Shown here: positions 21,788 through 31,310 of the stretch, piece by piece
How positions within the stretch are numbered: position 1 is the first letter of the stretch
How the letters are laid out: every line of letters begins with the position of its first letter
DNA from: Spongilla lacustris
Lineage: Eukaryota; Porifera; Demospongiae; Spongillida; Spongillidae
Assembly: GCA_949361645.1 (NCBI GenBank)
Contig: OX442424.1
Coordinates: 2,869,015 to 2,933,014, forward strand
Length of the DNA stretch: 64,000 nt
Reading direction: 5' to 3'
Position numbers and translations under genes: made by a program
The notes under the pieces: model-generated
The model's input: the letters and a program-made list of their open reading frames with translations, nothing else
What the model was told of the DNA's origin: nothing
The model's database searches: none

Positions 21788-22774
21788 GAGGGGGGGGGGG
21801 GCAAAAAAAATAAATTATAGACACCATCCCAAAAATTCTTAAAACCAAGGGCCAGGTCAACCCCCCCCCCCCCCCTCCGCCTTCGACCACGCCCATTTTC
21901 CGACCACGCCCCTTAAAATAATTACGTAATTGACAATTGACCACACCTACAGTTAAGATAATATTACAAATTGAAAGCAGGCTTCGTTGCAGATTGCTGT
22001 TGTAGGTGTTGTCACTTCGTCGCTTGCAGCTGGAGACGCTGTTTCACTTGTACCATAGAATTTCGTGATACTCAGTCTCTCGTGCCATGACGTAATGCAC
22101 AGGCTGTAGGCCTATCGAATATTACATCCCTGCCCATCAATTAAGGTTTGCGGTACTCCAACAAGATTTTGAAGAACGGCACGCATTATCGTTCATGGTT
22201 TGGTAAAGTACTCGTTTAAACAATAGCAGGCGGGGCATGCTCGCGTGAGGCGTGACCTCATGCATGTTACTTAGTACCAGGTATATCCGTGGCTTACTTA
22301 GTAGCGTTAGTATAGTTTTTATCTTTACATTGCTTTGCGACGCTTCAATTGTTGCACTATTGGTTAGTGAATTGGTATGAAGGCCACGCCCACGAATTGT
22401 GTCTCAGTCACGTGATAATATGCTTTCCACAATGAAATAGCTTACAATCACACTAGATAGGCAGTTAAGCCCTATCTTTGCACGAATTGGACACCCATGA
22501 ACACTACAAACAATATGATTCCATCATTATGTTGCTGTAGTGCGAGCTAAAGTTCCAAAAAAAAAATTAAGAAAAGTGATGAATTTTTTTTTTTTTAATT
22601 TTTTTGGCCAAGCCCCCCCCCCCCCCCTCCCCCCCCCAACTTTGATACCTCATAACTTTTTTTCCTAGACCCCCCTGAAAAAAAGAATAGCATATTCGTG
22701 ATGCTCTCAATGAGCTCTTCAAAGTTGGGGGATGGTGTCTTCCACTTTGTTTTTTGCCCCCCCCCTCGACCCTC
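21788..22774. mobile_element. 987-bp inverted-end element with 10-bp target duplication
   Basis: The 10-mer GATGGGCACC flanks both sides (21778-21787 and 22775-22784). Left end: GAG, a G run, CAAAAAAAATAAA, then GACACCATCCC. Right end read inward: GAGGGTCGAG, a G run, CAAAAAACAAAG, then GACACCATCCC. The terminal inverted repeats are therefore imperfect and G-rich. A 9-11 bp duplication is the size usual for Mutator-like elements, but no transposase frame is visible, so it is non-autonomous. Assignment to that superfamily is inference. Confidence 0.7.
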
Positions 22775-22784
22775 GATGGGCACC

Positions 22785-23417
22785 TAGATTTTTGATGCGT
22801 ATGTTGTTTAGCATTTGATCAATAGCTAACATGGGTTCCGATTGTGGGTTACAATAGCAATGTGATATACATGATTGCACTGTAGGAGAGACCTGTGCTG
22901 CATTTGCAGCAACTGAATCATGCCAGAGTACATGGCTTCTGTTTTAATATTTACACGCAAAACAACATGATGAAAGTACTGGCAATGGTTTTTGTTCAAG
23001 TGACCTTGGTTTGATTTAAATCATTTACATTTACATAAAGAGAAGGCACTGGAGACAAGATCATTGTTCTCGAAGTGATTGAACTAATGCTGTGCCTATA
23101 GATGTACAGTAGATATTAATATTCGTATGTACAGTTTTTGAAACATTTTGTGTTGCACAATTATGTTTTCTTTTTACCAGGGAGCGTCACGCATGAGGCA
23201 TCTCTTGGCATGCTACTTATCATCACATTGCTTTCATGCAACTGAGTCATTGCCTGCTATGCAACATACAGTTTAAGTCAACTGCTAGCAACTATATTAG
23301 TGCATTATAACTGCAGATTTACTTCATTTAGCTGCAAGAATAAATGCCTTGCAATTTTTTTTACCCTGTGTGATCTCCTTTTGTGTCTGGTAGGCTTCCG
23401 GTCATTAATTTACTTAC
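22785..23417. other. Intergenic, no gene seen
   Basis: No recognisable gene or repeat apart from short A/T runs. Confidence 0.45.
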
Positions 23418-23659
23418 AAGACATAAAACATTCTCTCTGAGAAAGTTAGTGGTATATAGGATTTGAAGGCAATGATGGTGTAAAAAGGAAGGGAACAAGG
23501 GATCAATGATGGTACAAAAATTTTGAATAGTCCTATATTTAGCACTTTTGTAGTGCATACATTTTACGTTGATCCCTTGTTCCCTTCCTTTTTACACCAC
23601 CATTGCCTTCAAATCCTATATACCACTAACTTTCTCAGAGAGAATGTTTTTATGTCTTG
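23418..23659. mobile_element. 242-bp inverted repeat (foldback/MITE-like)
   Basis: Left arm from CAAGACATAAAACATTCTCTC runs about 90 bp through GTGGTATATAGGATTTGAAGG and GGAAGGGAACAAGGGATCAA. The right arm (about 23572-23659) is its near-perfect reverse complement, with a loop of about 65-70 bp. No target duplication was identified. Confidence 0.75.
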
Positions 23660-23823
23660 CTCGCTTGTTTCATTCTTTTTTTTTTTTTTTTAATAAGTGA
23701 CTACTAGTATACAGGTGTACATGTACTTTGCAACCCGTACATACTAGTACAATGTACGATTGTATTACAAAATCCAGCCGTTGTAATTCCAATGCTTATT
23801 GCCTAGCAACACAATGTTTACAG

Positions 23824-24150
23824 TTATGTTACAATTGCAGCTGTTCTAGATCGAAACTCGCGCGCCAAGCTTTGCCTCTTAGAAGCTCGTTTCTCGTCTG
23901 AGTTCAATTCATAACGCCGCCTCTTAGAAGCTCGCACCGCAACAGAATTCTTTTCCTGTCGCCACCTCTTAGAAGCTCGGTTTGACTCCAGATTTGCTCT
24001 GTAGATGTCACGAGCAGACGCCCGCCTTTGTTCAGTATCAGCATTGTACCGAACTCGGGAGGACTCTAACTCGTAGTCACGATTTTGGAGGTATTCCTCT
24101 TGTCGCTTCTTTCTCCCCGTGAAGGCACGCCGGCCCCAGGCAAAAGGTAC
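23824..24150 (-). pseudogene. KR-rich 15-residue-repeat protein fragment
   Basis: The minus-strand frame ending in TAA at 23824-23826 is open for about 110 codons, with no ATG and a stop upstream near 24175. It contains at least four consecutive 15-residue units: VRYNADTEQRRASAR, DIYRANLESNRASKR, WRQEKNSVAVRASKR and RRYELNSDEKRASKR. The 45-bp period is visible as CTCTTAGAAGCTCG recurring in the DNA. From memory of the pattern, similar repeats (xxY-x-x-N/D-x-E-x-KR-A-S-x-R) occur in long sponge/cnidarian proteins, some linked to Helitron-like helicases. The function here is unknown. It may be a fragment of a mobile-element or host gene whose other exons are missing. Confidence 0.6.
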
Positions 24151-24204
24151 AGTACATGTAATGGTACCATAAATGTCTAATTATACGTACGGGTATTGTC
24201 ATGG

Positions 24205-24432
24205 GAACGCTGCTTTATGCCAAACATGTATATCTGACATCAAGGGGCAGTCGGTAGGTAAACTCTACGTCATGATCTATTGGCGTAATTGGCGCTCTTT
24301 AAAACTGTTCCTATCTATGGAATGTGTTTGGTATTGGGACGTAATTATTGCTTTATACCAAACATGTATATCTGACATCAAGGGGCAGCGGTAGGTAAAT
24401 TTACGGCGCTCTTTAAAACCTTTCCTATCTTG
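24205..24432 (+). repeat. Direct duplication, two copies about 135 bp apart
   Basis: CAAACATGTATATCTGACATC plus AAGGGGCAG, GGTAGGTAAA and GGCGCTCTTTAAAAC occurs at about 24220-24310 and again at about 24358-24420, with an internal deletion in the second copy. Confidence 0.75.
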
Positions 24433-25210
24433 GAGAAAAAACGGTCTGGGAACGAGAACTACGAGCTTTTTTTGTTCTCTTCAAGCAAACGGTCTGGCGA
24501 CTTGAACAAAAAATTAAAATAATCGTCTTTCCATTCTGGTTCGATAGCAATAAAGAGCTACACTATCCGTTTCTCGGTTCGCGAGTTATACACGGGTCGC
24601 GTTTATTTAATGATTTCATGATACAGCACAAATCCTATATGAGAGTCACTGCCGTAACTCTCGATCGTGTGTGTCTCCATGCAAATGTAGTTTATTTCCA
24701 TAAGTTGTAGGCTTCCTGAATCACTGCTTCTGAAAGCAAAAGTACTGTTCAAAAAGCATAAAAAGCATGTACATACCACAATATAACTATATAAGTATTC
24801 ATATGGTTGGTATAGTCTTTATTCTCTGAATACGAAGGTCAGGTTGGACACTTCAATCTACAGTTATATACATGTATTGAGTTATTAATAGCTTGAGTTA
24901 TGTATATAATAATATAATAAATTCTTAGTGAATCATGCTTAGTTCAAGCTCCCAATAACATTGGTTGTTTAGAATGAGTAAGTGTCATTTTGTTTAAATC
25001 ACTATTTTGTATCATTGATCTTTTATCTTTGAGGGTCAAGGATAAAAATCAAAAATGCAAAGAAGTAAACTTTTCTTGCCATTATACGGAACGCTGTAGA
25101 CACACGGTCAAGCACTCATGTGGTTCACTGGCGAAAGGAGTGTTCATGTATTAGTGGTGAGCACACAAGACTGAGCTTCCCATACTGGCTTCAGATTTCA
25201 GACTTTAAAA
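24433..25210. other. Intergenic, no gene seen
   Basis: No supported coding sequence. AT-rich toward 24900. Confidence 0.45.
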
Positions 25211-25214
25211 TTGA

Positions 25215-25277
25215 ATTTAGGTAGCTTTGGCTTCATCATCAGTGCCTCGCATGACAGGTTTGAAGCATTCCTGAGTG
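25215..25277 (-). pseudogene. ValRS exon fragment ([15 protein letters not shown])
   Basis: Minus strand reads [18 protein letters not shown], the anticodon-binding-domain segment following the WLYELCDVY exon. Its neighbour at 25376 lies on the opposite strand, so an inversion has occurred between them. Confidence 0.65.
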
Positions 25278-25375
25278 TGAGAGTGTGATGTTTGTGTATG
25301 TGCTTGTAACAAGCATATGTGTGTGTGTGTGTGATCAGTAGTTTTTTCCCTCTCCCAGCTCACAGGGAAGGAGTT

Positions 25376-25498
25376 AACTTTGGATAACTGGATTATGAGC
25401 ACTGAGGTGGTCTGTTCTCACTGATGATGCCAATAAGGCTTTGCAGAGTACGATTTTCCTATGGTGACCACAGCCATCTATAATAACTTATGGTTATA
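25376..25498 (+). pseudogene. ValRS exon (WIMS...SVLTDDANKA) inverted and split by FB2
   Basis: On the + strand it resembles the RKWIMSRLSVLxDDANKxF...TTAIYNFWLY exon, which is on the - strand elsewhere (compare 53760-53890). It is frameshifted and is interrupted exactly at GGTTATA by the foldback element. The exon resumes at 26323 with TATATGAATTGTGTGATGC. Confidence 0.75.
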
Positions 25499-26322
25499 TG
25501 GGAAAGTTTACGAGAAAAGGGACCTAGCGTGAATTATTAAAAAGTATAATAAAAATGCATTACGTTTGATTTGCTATAACTTCCGAACAGTTAACGCTAT
25601 CAACTTCCTAATTTCAACACTTCATACTGCACCATTTCTCTATGGTAAAATACATTTTGGAGTCTTGCACTTGCTCCGTGTCAGTATTGCAACGTTCGAT
25701 ACCCCACTGGGTTCAAACCCACCATAACTTTCGGTAGGAGTAATAAATTCGCTTCAAATTCGGTTTGTAGGTAGAGAGGTCCTATACCTATCGATTTGTT
25801 CTGTTCGTTGATTTTTATGCCATCCATTACGGAGATACGGTTGAACAAACTACGTGCCCATTTTCGCGCTCGATTCGCGCCAATGATTTGGGCAAATTGC
25901 GTTCCGCTCAATGTATGGGGAGGCGGGGATTATAACATTGGCGCGAATCAAGCGGGAAAACGTGCACGTAGTTTGTTCAACTGTATCTCCGTAACGGATG
26001 GCATAAAAATTAACGAACAGAACAAATCGATAGGTATAGGACCTCTCTACCTACAAACCGAATTTGAAGCGAATTCATTACTCCTACCGAAAGTTATGGC
26101 GGGTTTGAACCCAGTGGGGTATCGAACGTTGCAATACTGACACGGAGCAAGTGCAAGACTCCAAAATGTTTTTTACCATAGAGAAATGGTGCAGTATGAA
26201 GTGTTGAAAATAGGAAGTTGATAGCGTTAACTGTTTGGAAGTTATAGCAAATCAAACGCAATGCATTTTTATTATACTTTTTTACAATACACGCTAGGTC
26301 CCTTTTCTCGTAAACTTTCCCA
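25499..26322. mobile_element. Foldback element copy FB2 (824 bp) in a ValRS exon
   Basis: Begins TGGGAAAGTTTACGAGAAAA and ends with its inverse TTTTCTCGTAAACTTTCCCA. Two arms of about 400 bp meet at 25900-25930 (GGCAAATTGCGTTCCGC...TATGGGGAGGCGGGG). TATA flanks both sides (25495-25498 and 26323-26326). Removing one TATA and the element restores the ValRS exon sequence, so the borders are firm. Outward frames lie in both arms (25681-25911 on - and 25796-26140 on +), with the shared text NEQNKSIGIGPLYLQTEFEA. No transposase was recognised. Confidence 0.9.
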
Positions 26323-26510
26323 TATATGAATTGTGTGATGCTAACATAGTAAGTGCCTTCGATCCCCTTTGTGTTTGTAGTCCTTTGTTCATTCTTTGGA
26401 CATATCAGAATTCCTGTGCCCACACTTTGTACATGTCTGTATTCCTTTGCCCACACTTTGTACATGATTGTGTTCCCTTGCCCACGTATGCTTAGTTGTA
26501 ATCCTCTGTC
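26323..26510 (+). pseudogene. Rest of split ValRS exon and inverted 30-bp repeats
   Basis: TATATGAATTGTGTGATGC completes the split exon. It is followed by the intron text with the 30-bp repeat in inverted orientation (TTGCCCACACTTTGTACATG at about 26427 and 26447). The order continues the + strand segment started at 25376. Confidence 0.65.
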
Positions 26511-26514
26511 TTAC

Positions 26515-27545
26515 CCCTTCTTGTGTGCTGGGTGTGTACCTTTCAAAGAAGGGCTGTGAGAACTTGAAGGCATTCCAAATCATGTTGCAGAAGTAGAAGT
26601 AACAATATACCCTACCACTCATGTACTAAAGGAGGCAGTCAGACAGCAAACTAAAGAGTAGATGAGACCTGTGCAACCTTTGTAATCAGGTCGACAGGTA
26701 AAGACATGGCCTATAGTTGATCGAGCTCCTCTGATGCACATGATGGAGGTGCGTAGAAGGGAGAAGGAGAGATGACACCGAATCCAGGCCATGGTTGACA
26801 TATAAGAGTGGCCCCACTTTGCTGAGAGAGTGGTGATGGTGGTGATGTGTGGATACATATGTTGGAACATTAGGATCAATAAGGCACATGATAATGAGCC
26901 CTGATTTGTCAGTTGTGATCCAACTGTGTGCATACATGTATGCAGCATGTATGGACACCACATGCAAATTACATGCACATCACATGCACATCACATGCAC
27001 ATCACATGCACAACACCTACCCTGTGCTGTGTATGCACACAGAGCAAACCTCATAGCATCAGCCCCAAACTCAGGTATCCCATCTGGGTGGTCAGCTTTC
27101 TGGGGGCAGCAAGACAACAGAACGCACAATGTATCTTCTCCCTCTCTACTCCATCTTTCCCACACACCTGTCCAGCTCTGGCTATCTCTACCTCCTTGGG
27201 GTCCAGGTTTCCTTCCTCCAGTCTCCAATGTAGTCCCTGCAAGTCCAACACCACACCCCCATCAAGTACAGGCCCTCATCCCCAGGCCCAAATCACCTCC
27301 TCCTCCCCTGACCTCTAGGGTAATGCCATGCAGCACATCCAGTGGGTCTATCACGTTCCCCAGCGTCTTGCTCATCTTGCGGCCGTGGGTGTCCCTCACC
27401 ATGGCATGAAGGTACACCTCTGGGAAGGGGAGCTGGCCCAGGAGCTTCTGGCCCATGAAGACCATGCGGGCCACCCAGAAGAACAATATGTCCTTACCTT
27501 TTTCCAGAAGTTAGTTTGGGTAGAAGACCTTTAAATCAGTGGTCT
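26515..27545 (-). pseudogene. ValRS exon block with KMSK motif (unit B)
   Basis: Minus strand, from high to low coordinates: KVFYPN... and [20 protein letters not shown]...[20 protein letters not shown] through VLHGITLE (about 27316-27530; KMSK codons near 27371-27384). Next come an intron of about 70 bp with GT/AG ends, [20 protein letters not shown] (about 27180-27245), [20 protein letters not shown] (about 27030-27105), and NMIWNAFKFSQPFFERY (about 26525-26590). These are ordered catalytic-domain exons of eukaryotic ValRS. A small insertion (CCTTACCTTTTTCC near 27492) disrupts the LEIGHDI codons. The HIGH motif is absent. Confidence 0.85.
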
Positions 27546-27639
27546 GCATGTTCCCATATGTGTGTGTGTGTGTGTGTGCATGTGTGTGTGTAGTTAAGGT
27601 ACAAGTGTGAGTATGATACAATGTACATACCTTGTCAAA

Positions 27640-27995
27640 CCATCCGAATATTGAGAATGGGAAGAGATCAGATGAGAACCACATATCTAAGGCATCCTCA
27701 TCTGCCAAAGGAGGGAGTAACAGTCACATGCCTCCTCCCCCATGCCACACCCACCTTGTTTCAAGCCTATCTTTGCACCCATCTCAAGAGCATCCACTAG
27801 AGAGAAAGGGTGGTGGGGAGGGAGATGAGGGAGGAAGGGAGGTGGGGAGGAAGAGGACGAAGGAGGGAGGAACGGTGATGGGGCGGGAAGGGGAAGTGAA
27901 GTAAGGTCTCTTTTAGCCTTGCAGAGGAGCATGGTAACAAAGATAACCCAGAAGACTCTATTGTAAGCGTGGACAGGATAGAAGATGTAACAATT
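27640..27995 (-). pseudogene. ValRS exons DVLDTWFSS region (unit B), decayed
   Basis: Reads ADEDALDMWFSSDLFPFSI...FGWFD at 27640-27710, a mutated DVLDTWFSSALFPFS exon. Beyond it are a truncated EEALEMA exon (about 27755-27795), a purine-rich intron, and a degraded NGDYWV exon (about 27935-27985). Substitutions at otherwise invariant positions indicate loss of function. Confidence 0.75.
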
Positions 27996-28176
27996 GCATG
28001 CACAAGCCCACAACAAATTTCTCCACACACATCCACAGATCTAAAGGCCTCTCTCTAGAGACTTTAAAATCTGAGGGTCCTGCCTCAAACAGTTATATTA
28101 GTACATCAGTGCAAGCTCACTTGCACTATTCACTGGTTAACTGTGTTTATCATTTATGTGACTTGCACCAAATCAA

Positions 28177-30369
28177 TCACATCATATACTTCAGTACCTT
28201 ACTGTTATTAAAGTTTGGAACATAAAGACTACCCCTTTGAGGATCTAGTGCCAATCTACGTGGTTTGTTCAGGTTCCCTACTGTGTGGATCTTCTGTCCT
28301 TTGGGATCAAAGATGGAGAAGCAGCCTCCATCATACTCACTGACATAGCTATAACCTTCTTCATCAACTGCTACTCCTGATGGAGTCTTTACATCTCCAT
28401 ATGATCTGACATAGGTACCTTCAGGTGTGAAGACTTTGATGGTGTTTGAACTACTAGCAACATGAATATTCCCTTGTGGGTCTAAGGATAGACCCCAAGG
28501 GGCTTTCAAAGGATTATTACGTGTACCATCTATGGTCAATAACCAGTCACCATCTTGACTGAATACTTCAACCCTGTTGTTGTCACAGTCAGAGACAATC
28601 ACCCTGTTCTTTGAGTCAACAACAACACCACGTGGACACCACAACTGTCCCTGATGTAATCCAAATGTACCAAACTTATGAAGGAATTCTCCTCCTGTTG
28701 TCAGCTTCTGGATGCAATGATTATTAAAGTCAGCAATATACATCACATCTCCTATGATGGATATGCTACAGGGGCCATAGAACTGACCATCACCGCTCCC
28801 CTTACTACCAATGATGTTCTTCAGGTGACCGCCTTGGTCAAACACATATATGTGGTGATCAGCACTGCCCACATAGATGTCTCCATTCTCATGGATGGCA
28901 ACACATGATGGATCCTTTACGTTGATTACTTGGTGGACAACACATAATGAGGTATAATCCCTCTTCACCTCTAGGTCATAAGGACTCCCCTGTACATGAT
29001 AACCATCCACTGTGACGAGGAGCTGGTGAGGACCAGCAGTCTGAGGGGTGAGGGTAATAGTGTAGGTACCATCCCCATGGTCCTCTACCTGACCCAAGGC
29101 AACTGCTCCATCATGTGACTTGGGCCTCAGCTCAGCCTTCACCTGCAGACTACCACATGGGTACCTCTCTCCCTTTGATGTCTTGGTCTCCACTTTAACA
29201 TGGTACTTTCTGTTCACCCTGGATCCAGACTTAAAAGCACATGTACATTCAGAAGGGGATGGAGATAGGTCTACAACTTCACCAAATTCAGACAGTACTC
29301 TGATAAGAGAGTCTGCAGGCTGTAAAGTAGCAGATAGCTGGTAACTACATAGATTTGGAGTGAGGGACACATTCTCCACCTTCTTGAGGGTGGCCTTTAG
29401 TTCAGTGGATACCAGTCCTCCAAGAGCTACCACCTCATGGTCAGTGTGGGTCTGGAGGATGTGGGGGGTCACCTCAGTGTAGTGACTGATGTCATGTTGG
29501 ATCTTCTCAAACTGCTCCTTCTGAAGGGTCAGAGATGTTGTCTTAGAGAGTGCAATGGTTTCCAACTCCATCAACAACACCTTCTTTCTTTCCTCCAATG
29601 TCTCCAACAGTTGTTTAAAGGTCTGTATGATGGCCAGTTCAGCTTCTTGTTTGGAGGTCTCCACTTGTTGCATCACCTTCTTATTGGCATCAATGGCACC
29701 AACCAATGTTGACACAACCTCTTGTGCACATAGAAGTGTCCCTCTCATTTCATCTCTATCAGCTTCTGCAACAGTGGACAGCTCAGCGATGTTGTGCTCT
29801 TTGTGAACTGCTATGACGCAGAGCTGACAGATGAAACAGCTACAAGTCTTACAGTAAAAATCCAAGTCTAGTTTCTTATGTTTTGGATGAGAGCAGTGAT
29901 GTTCTGTAGGTTTGATGAGTGTTGGTAGCAGTGTGGCTGACTCCCTGTCCAGTCCTATCACATTGTGCTGGGACAGATGTGGAGCACGATTATGACATTC
30001 TTGGCCAAATGTGCACATGAACATGTGACATGAGCAACAGAATACAACTGCAGGATCATTGCATCCTTGTACACAGAAGGTACAAGACACTGCAGAGCTA
30101 CTGGCAAACTTGGACATGTACCCAGCAACCTCCACCTCAAATCCAAGATGGAGGTTCTGTGGGAAAGCACTGGCCCCTCCCACTGGGATAGGAACATTTC
30201 TTAGACAGGTGGGACACTTAAGGCTTTTCTGAGGTCCAACCTTCTCCATCTCCCTGTGAAGGCACTGACAACAGAAGGAGTGCAGACAAGGTAGTATTCT
30301 TGGGTCACTGAAGGGCCCAGAGCACATCTGACAGGTCACGTAATGTGGAAGGGAATTCTTTGTAGTCAT
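28177..30369 (-). CDS. TRIM-NHL protein B, 730 aa
   Basis: Same domain order as gene A: RING (C13 to C55), B-box-1-like cluster, B-box 2, coiled coil, filamin repeat and six NHL blades. The frame is open upstream for 53 more codons (to 30528). The ATG at 30369 is preferred because it aligns with the paralogues (MTTKNSLPHYVTCQMC) and sits one base after a conserved splice acceptor (TTTCGTCTTGTAG|A). Blades 3 and 4 are the most altered in the family: GTFGLHQGQLWCPRGV replaces the usual GKEGSGQGQF...P, and the blade-4 loop GTRNNPLKAPWGL is shorter than GTGSGDNCFQRPWGL. Filamin has 29 of the usual features by eye, including GDGTYTITLTPQTAGPHQL. It is likely a cytoplasmic E3 ligase, target unknown. 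Confidence 0.92.
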   Translation of the reverse strand: MTTKNSLPHYVTCQMCSGPFSDPRILPCLHSFCCQCLHREMEKVGPQKSLKCPTCLRNVPIPVGGASAFPQNLHLGFEVEVAGYMSKFASSSAVSCTFCVQGCNDPAVVFCCSCHMFMCTFGQECHNRAPHLSQHNVIGLDRESATLLPTLIKPTEHHCSHPKHKKLDLDFYCKTCSCFICQLCVIAVHKEHNIAELSTVAEADRDEMRGTLLCAQEVVSTLVGAIDANKKVMQQVETSKQEAELAIIQTFKQLLETLEERKKVLLMELETIALSKTTSLTLQKEQFEKIQHDISHYTEVTPHILQTHTDHEVVALGGLVSTELKATLKKVENVSLTPNLCSYQLSATLQPADSLIRVLSEFGEVVDLSPSPSECTCAFKSGSRVNRKYHVKVETKTSKGERYPCGSLQVKAELRPKSHDGAVALGQVEDHGDGTYTITLTPQTAGPHQLLVTVDGYHVQGSPYDLEVKRDYTSLCVVHQVINVKDPSCVAIHENGDIYVGSADHHIYVFDQGGHLKNIIGSKGSGDGQFYGPCSISIIGDVMYIADFNNHCIQKLTTGGEFLHKFGTFGLHQGQLWCPRGVVVDSKNRVIVSDCDNNRVEVFSQDGDWLLTIDGTRNNPLKAPWGLSLDPQGNIHVASSSNTIKVFTPEGTYVRSYGDVKTPSGVAVDEEGYSYVSEYDGGCFSIFDPKGQKIHTVGNLNKPRRLALDPQRGSLYVPNFNNSKVLKYMM

Positions 30370-30639
30370 TCTACAAGACGAAAGTAATAACACCATGAAG
30401 CTCAGAGAGGTACACAAGTTTAAGATCCTAAATTTGAAAAGTATTGTTCCTATCGGAGTGATCGGTATCGTGTACCGATAGCTATCGGAGTCGGGACTCG
30501 GGAGGTACGCGAAAATCACCGAACACAAATAATGAAGGTTTCTTTAACCATAGATAGTATAGTAGACACTATACCTGTGGCTGATGTGATCGTGGCAAAA
30601 ATTTAATGAAACGGCCGGTGGTGGGGCGCTCGAGAACGG

Positions 30640-30662
30640 TTTGCTTAATCACGCGACTGGAT
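30640..30662 (-). promoter_or_regulatory. Conserved upstream motif AGTCGCGTGA (gene B)
   Basis: TCACGCGACT on the + strand at 30649-30658 lies about 285 bp before the ATG. The same motif lies at nearly the same distance upstream of genes D and G, and further out for gene E. The block TGAAGGTTTCTTTAA also recurs between it and the ATG (about 30532-30546). Inferred to be part of the promoter. The factor is unknown. Confidence 0.45.
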
Positions 30663-30938
30663 GTACATGTATAAAACCTTCCATTGTGGGCGTATAAACA
30701 AATCAACGTCATAAGATGTGGCTGTATAAATGGGGCGTACGTACAAACAAGGAAAATCGTGACCACAAATAACTGTTGCTAAATGCTCAAATAATGAGGG
30801 CTTAACTTTCGATTATGTTGATATTGTATGAAATTAAAATTAACGAATTAATACTTTCCAATAACACCTAATCAGAAACATTTTAGAGGCATTCAAAAGC
30901 TCCAACATTTAGTCTCCAACTCGGATGGCAGTGCCTTT

Positions 30939-31310
30939 GCAACATTTGACATCAGTGTGACATCCCCACTAAATTCATCTTTAGTTGTCAAGCAATCTGG
31001 TGTGGCTGCTAGAGCTGCAGAGAAAAGGAAGCAGTTGCAAAATGATGCTAAGTGCAAACAGTTAGGCTGGCGGTGCATTCCTTTAGTGGTGGAAACATAT
31101 GGTGCATGGGGAGCTGAAGCCATTGAGGTGTTTTCCACTGCGGTGGCATCACGCCTGGCTGTCAGGACAAATTCCACCAAGCCAAGAGCTCTGGCCACCC
31201 TCTATGGTCATCTCAGCATGATTTTGGTACGGGCCAATGCTGGAGCTATTCTGATGAGATCATACCTGCCATCATCTGCCTTTAATGACATTATTTTGGA
31301 CTTTTAGTAT
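30939..31310 (+). pseudogene. Retroelement C-terminal fragment, open to its natural stop
   Basis: The frame ATFDISVTSPLNSS, then VAARAAEKRKQLQNDAKCKQ, LGWRCIPLVVETYGAWGAEA, LATLYGHLSMILVRANAGAI and a terminal ...DIILDF stop is continuous for over 120 codons. It is the best-preserved copy of the VESYGAWG region seen as relics at 5564-5827 and 8825-9182. The upstream reverse transcriptase is missing, so it is a 5'-truncated element end. It sits in the intergenic part of unit B-C. Confidence 0.65.

Noticed and set aside
29437..29712. A 91-codon frame antisense to every TRIM coiled coil (also 35521-35796, 42234-42596, 49613-49978, 60114-60389)
   Set aside because: It recurs because the sense sequence is conserved; it is a shadow of the coiled-coil codons with no independent signal.
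30370..30528. 53-codon N-terminal extension of TRIM B
   Set aside because: It crosses the conserved splice acceptor and has no counterpart in the paralogues. The frame is open by chance in the 5' leader.
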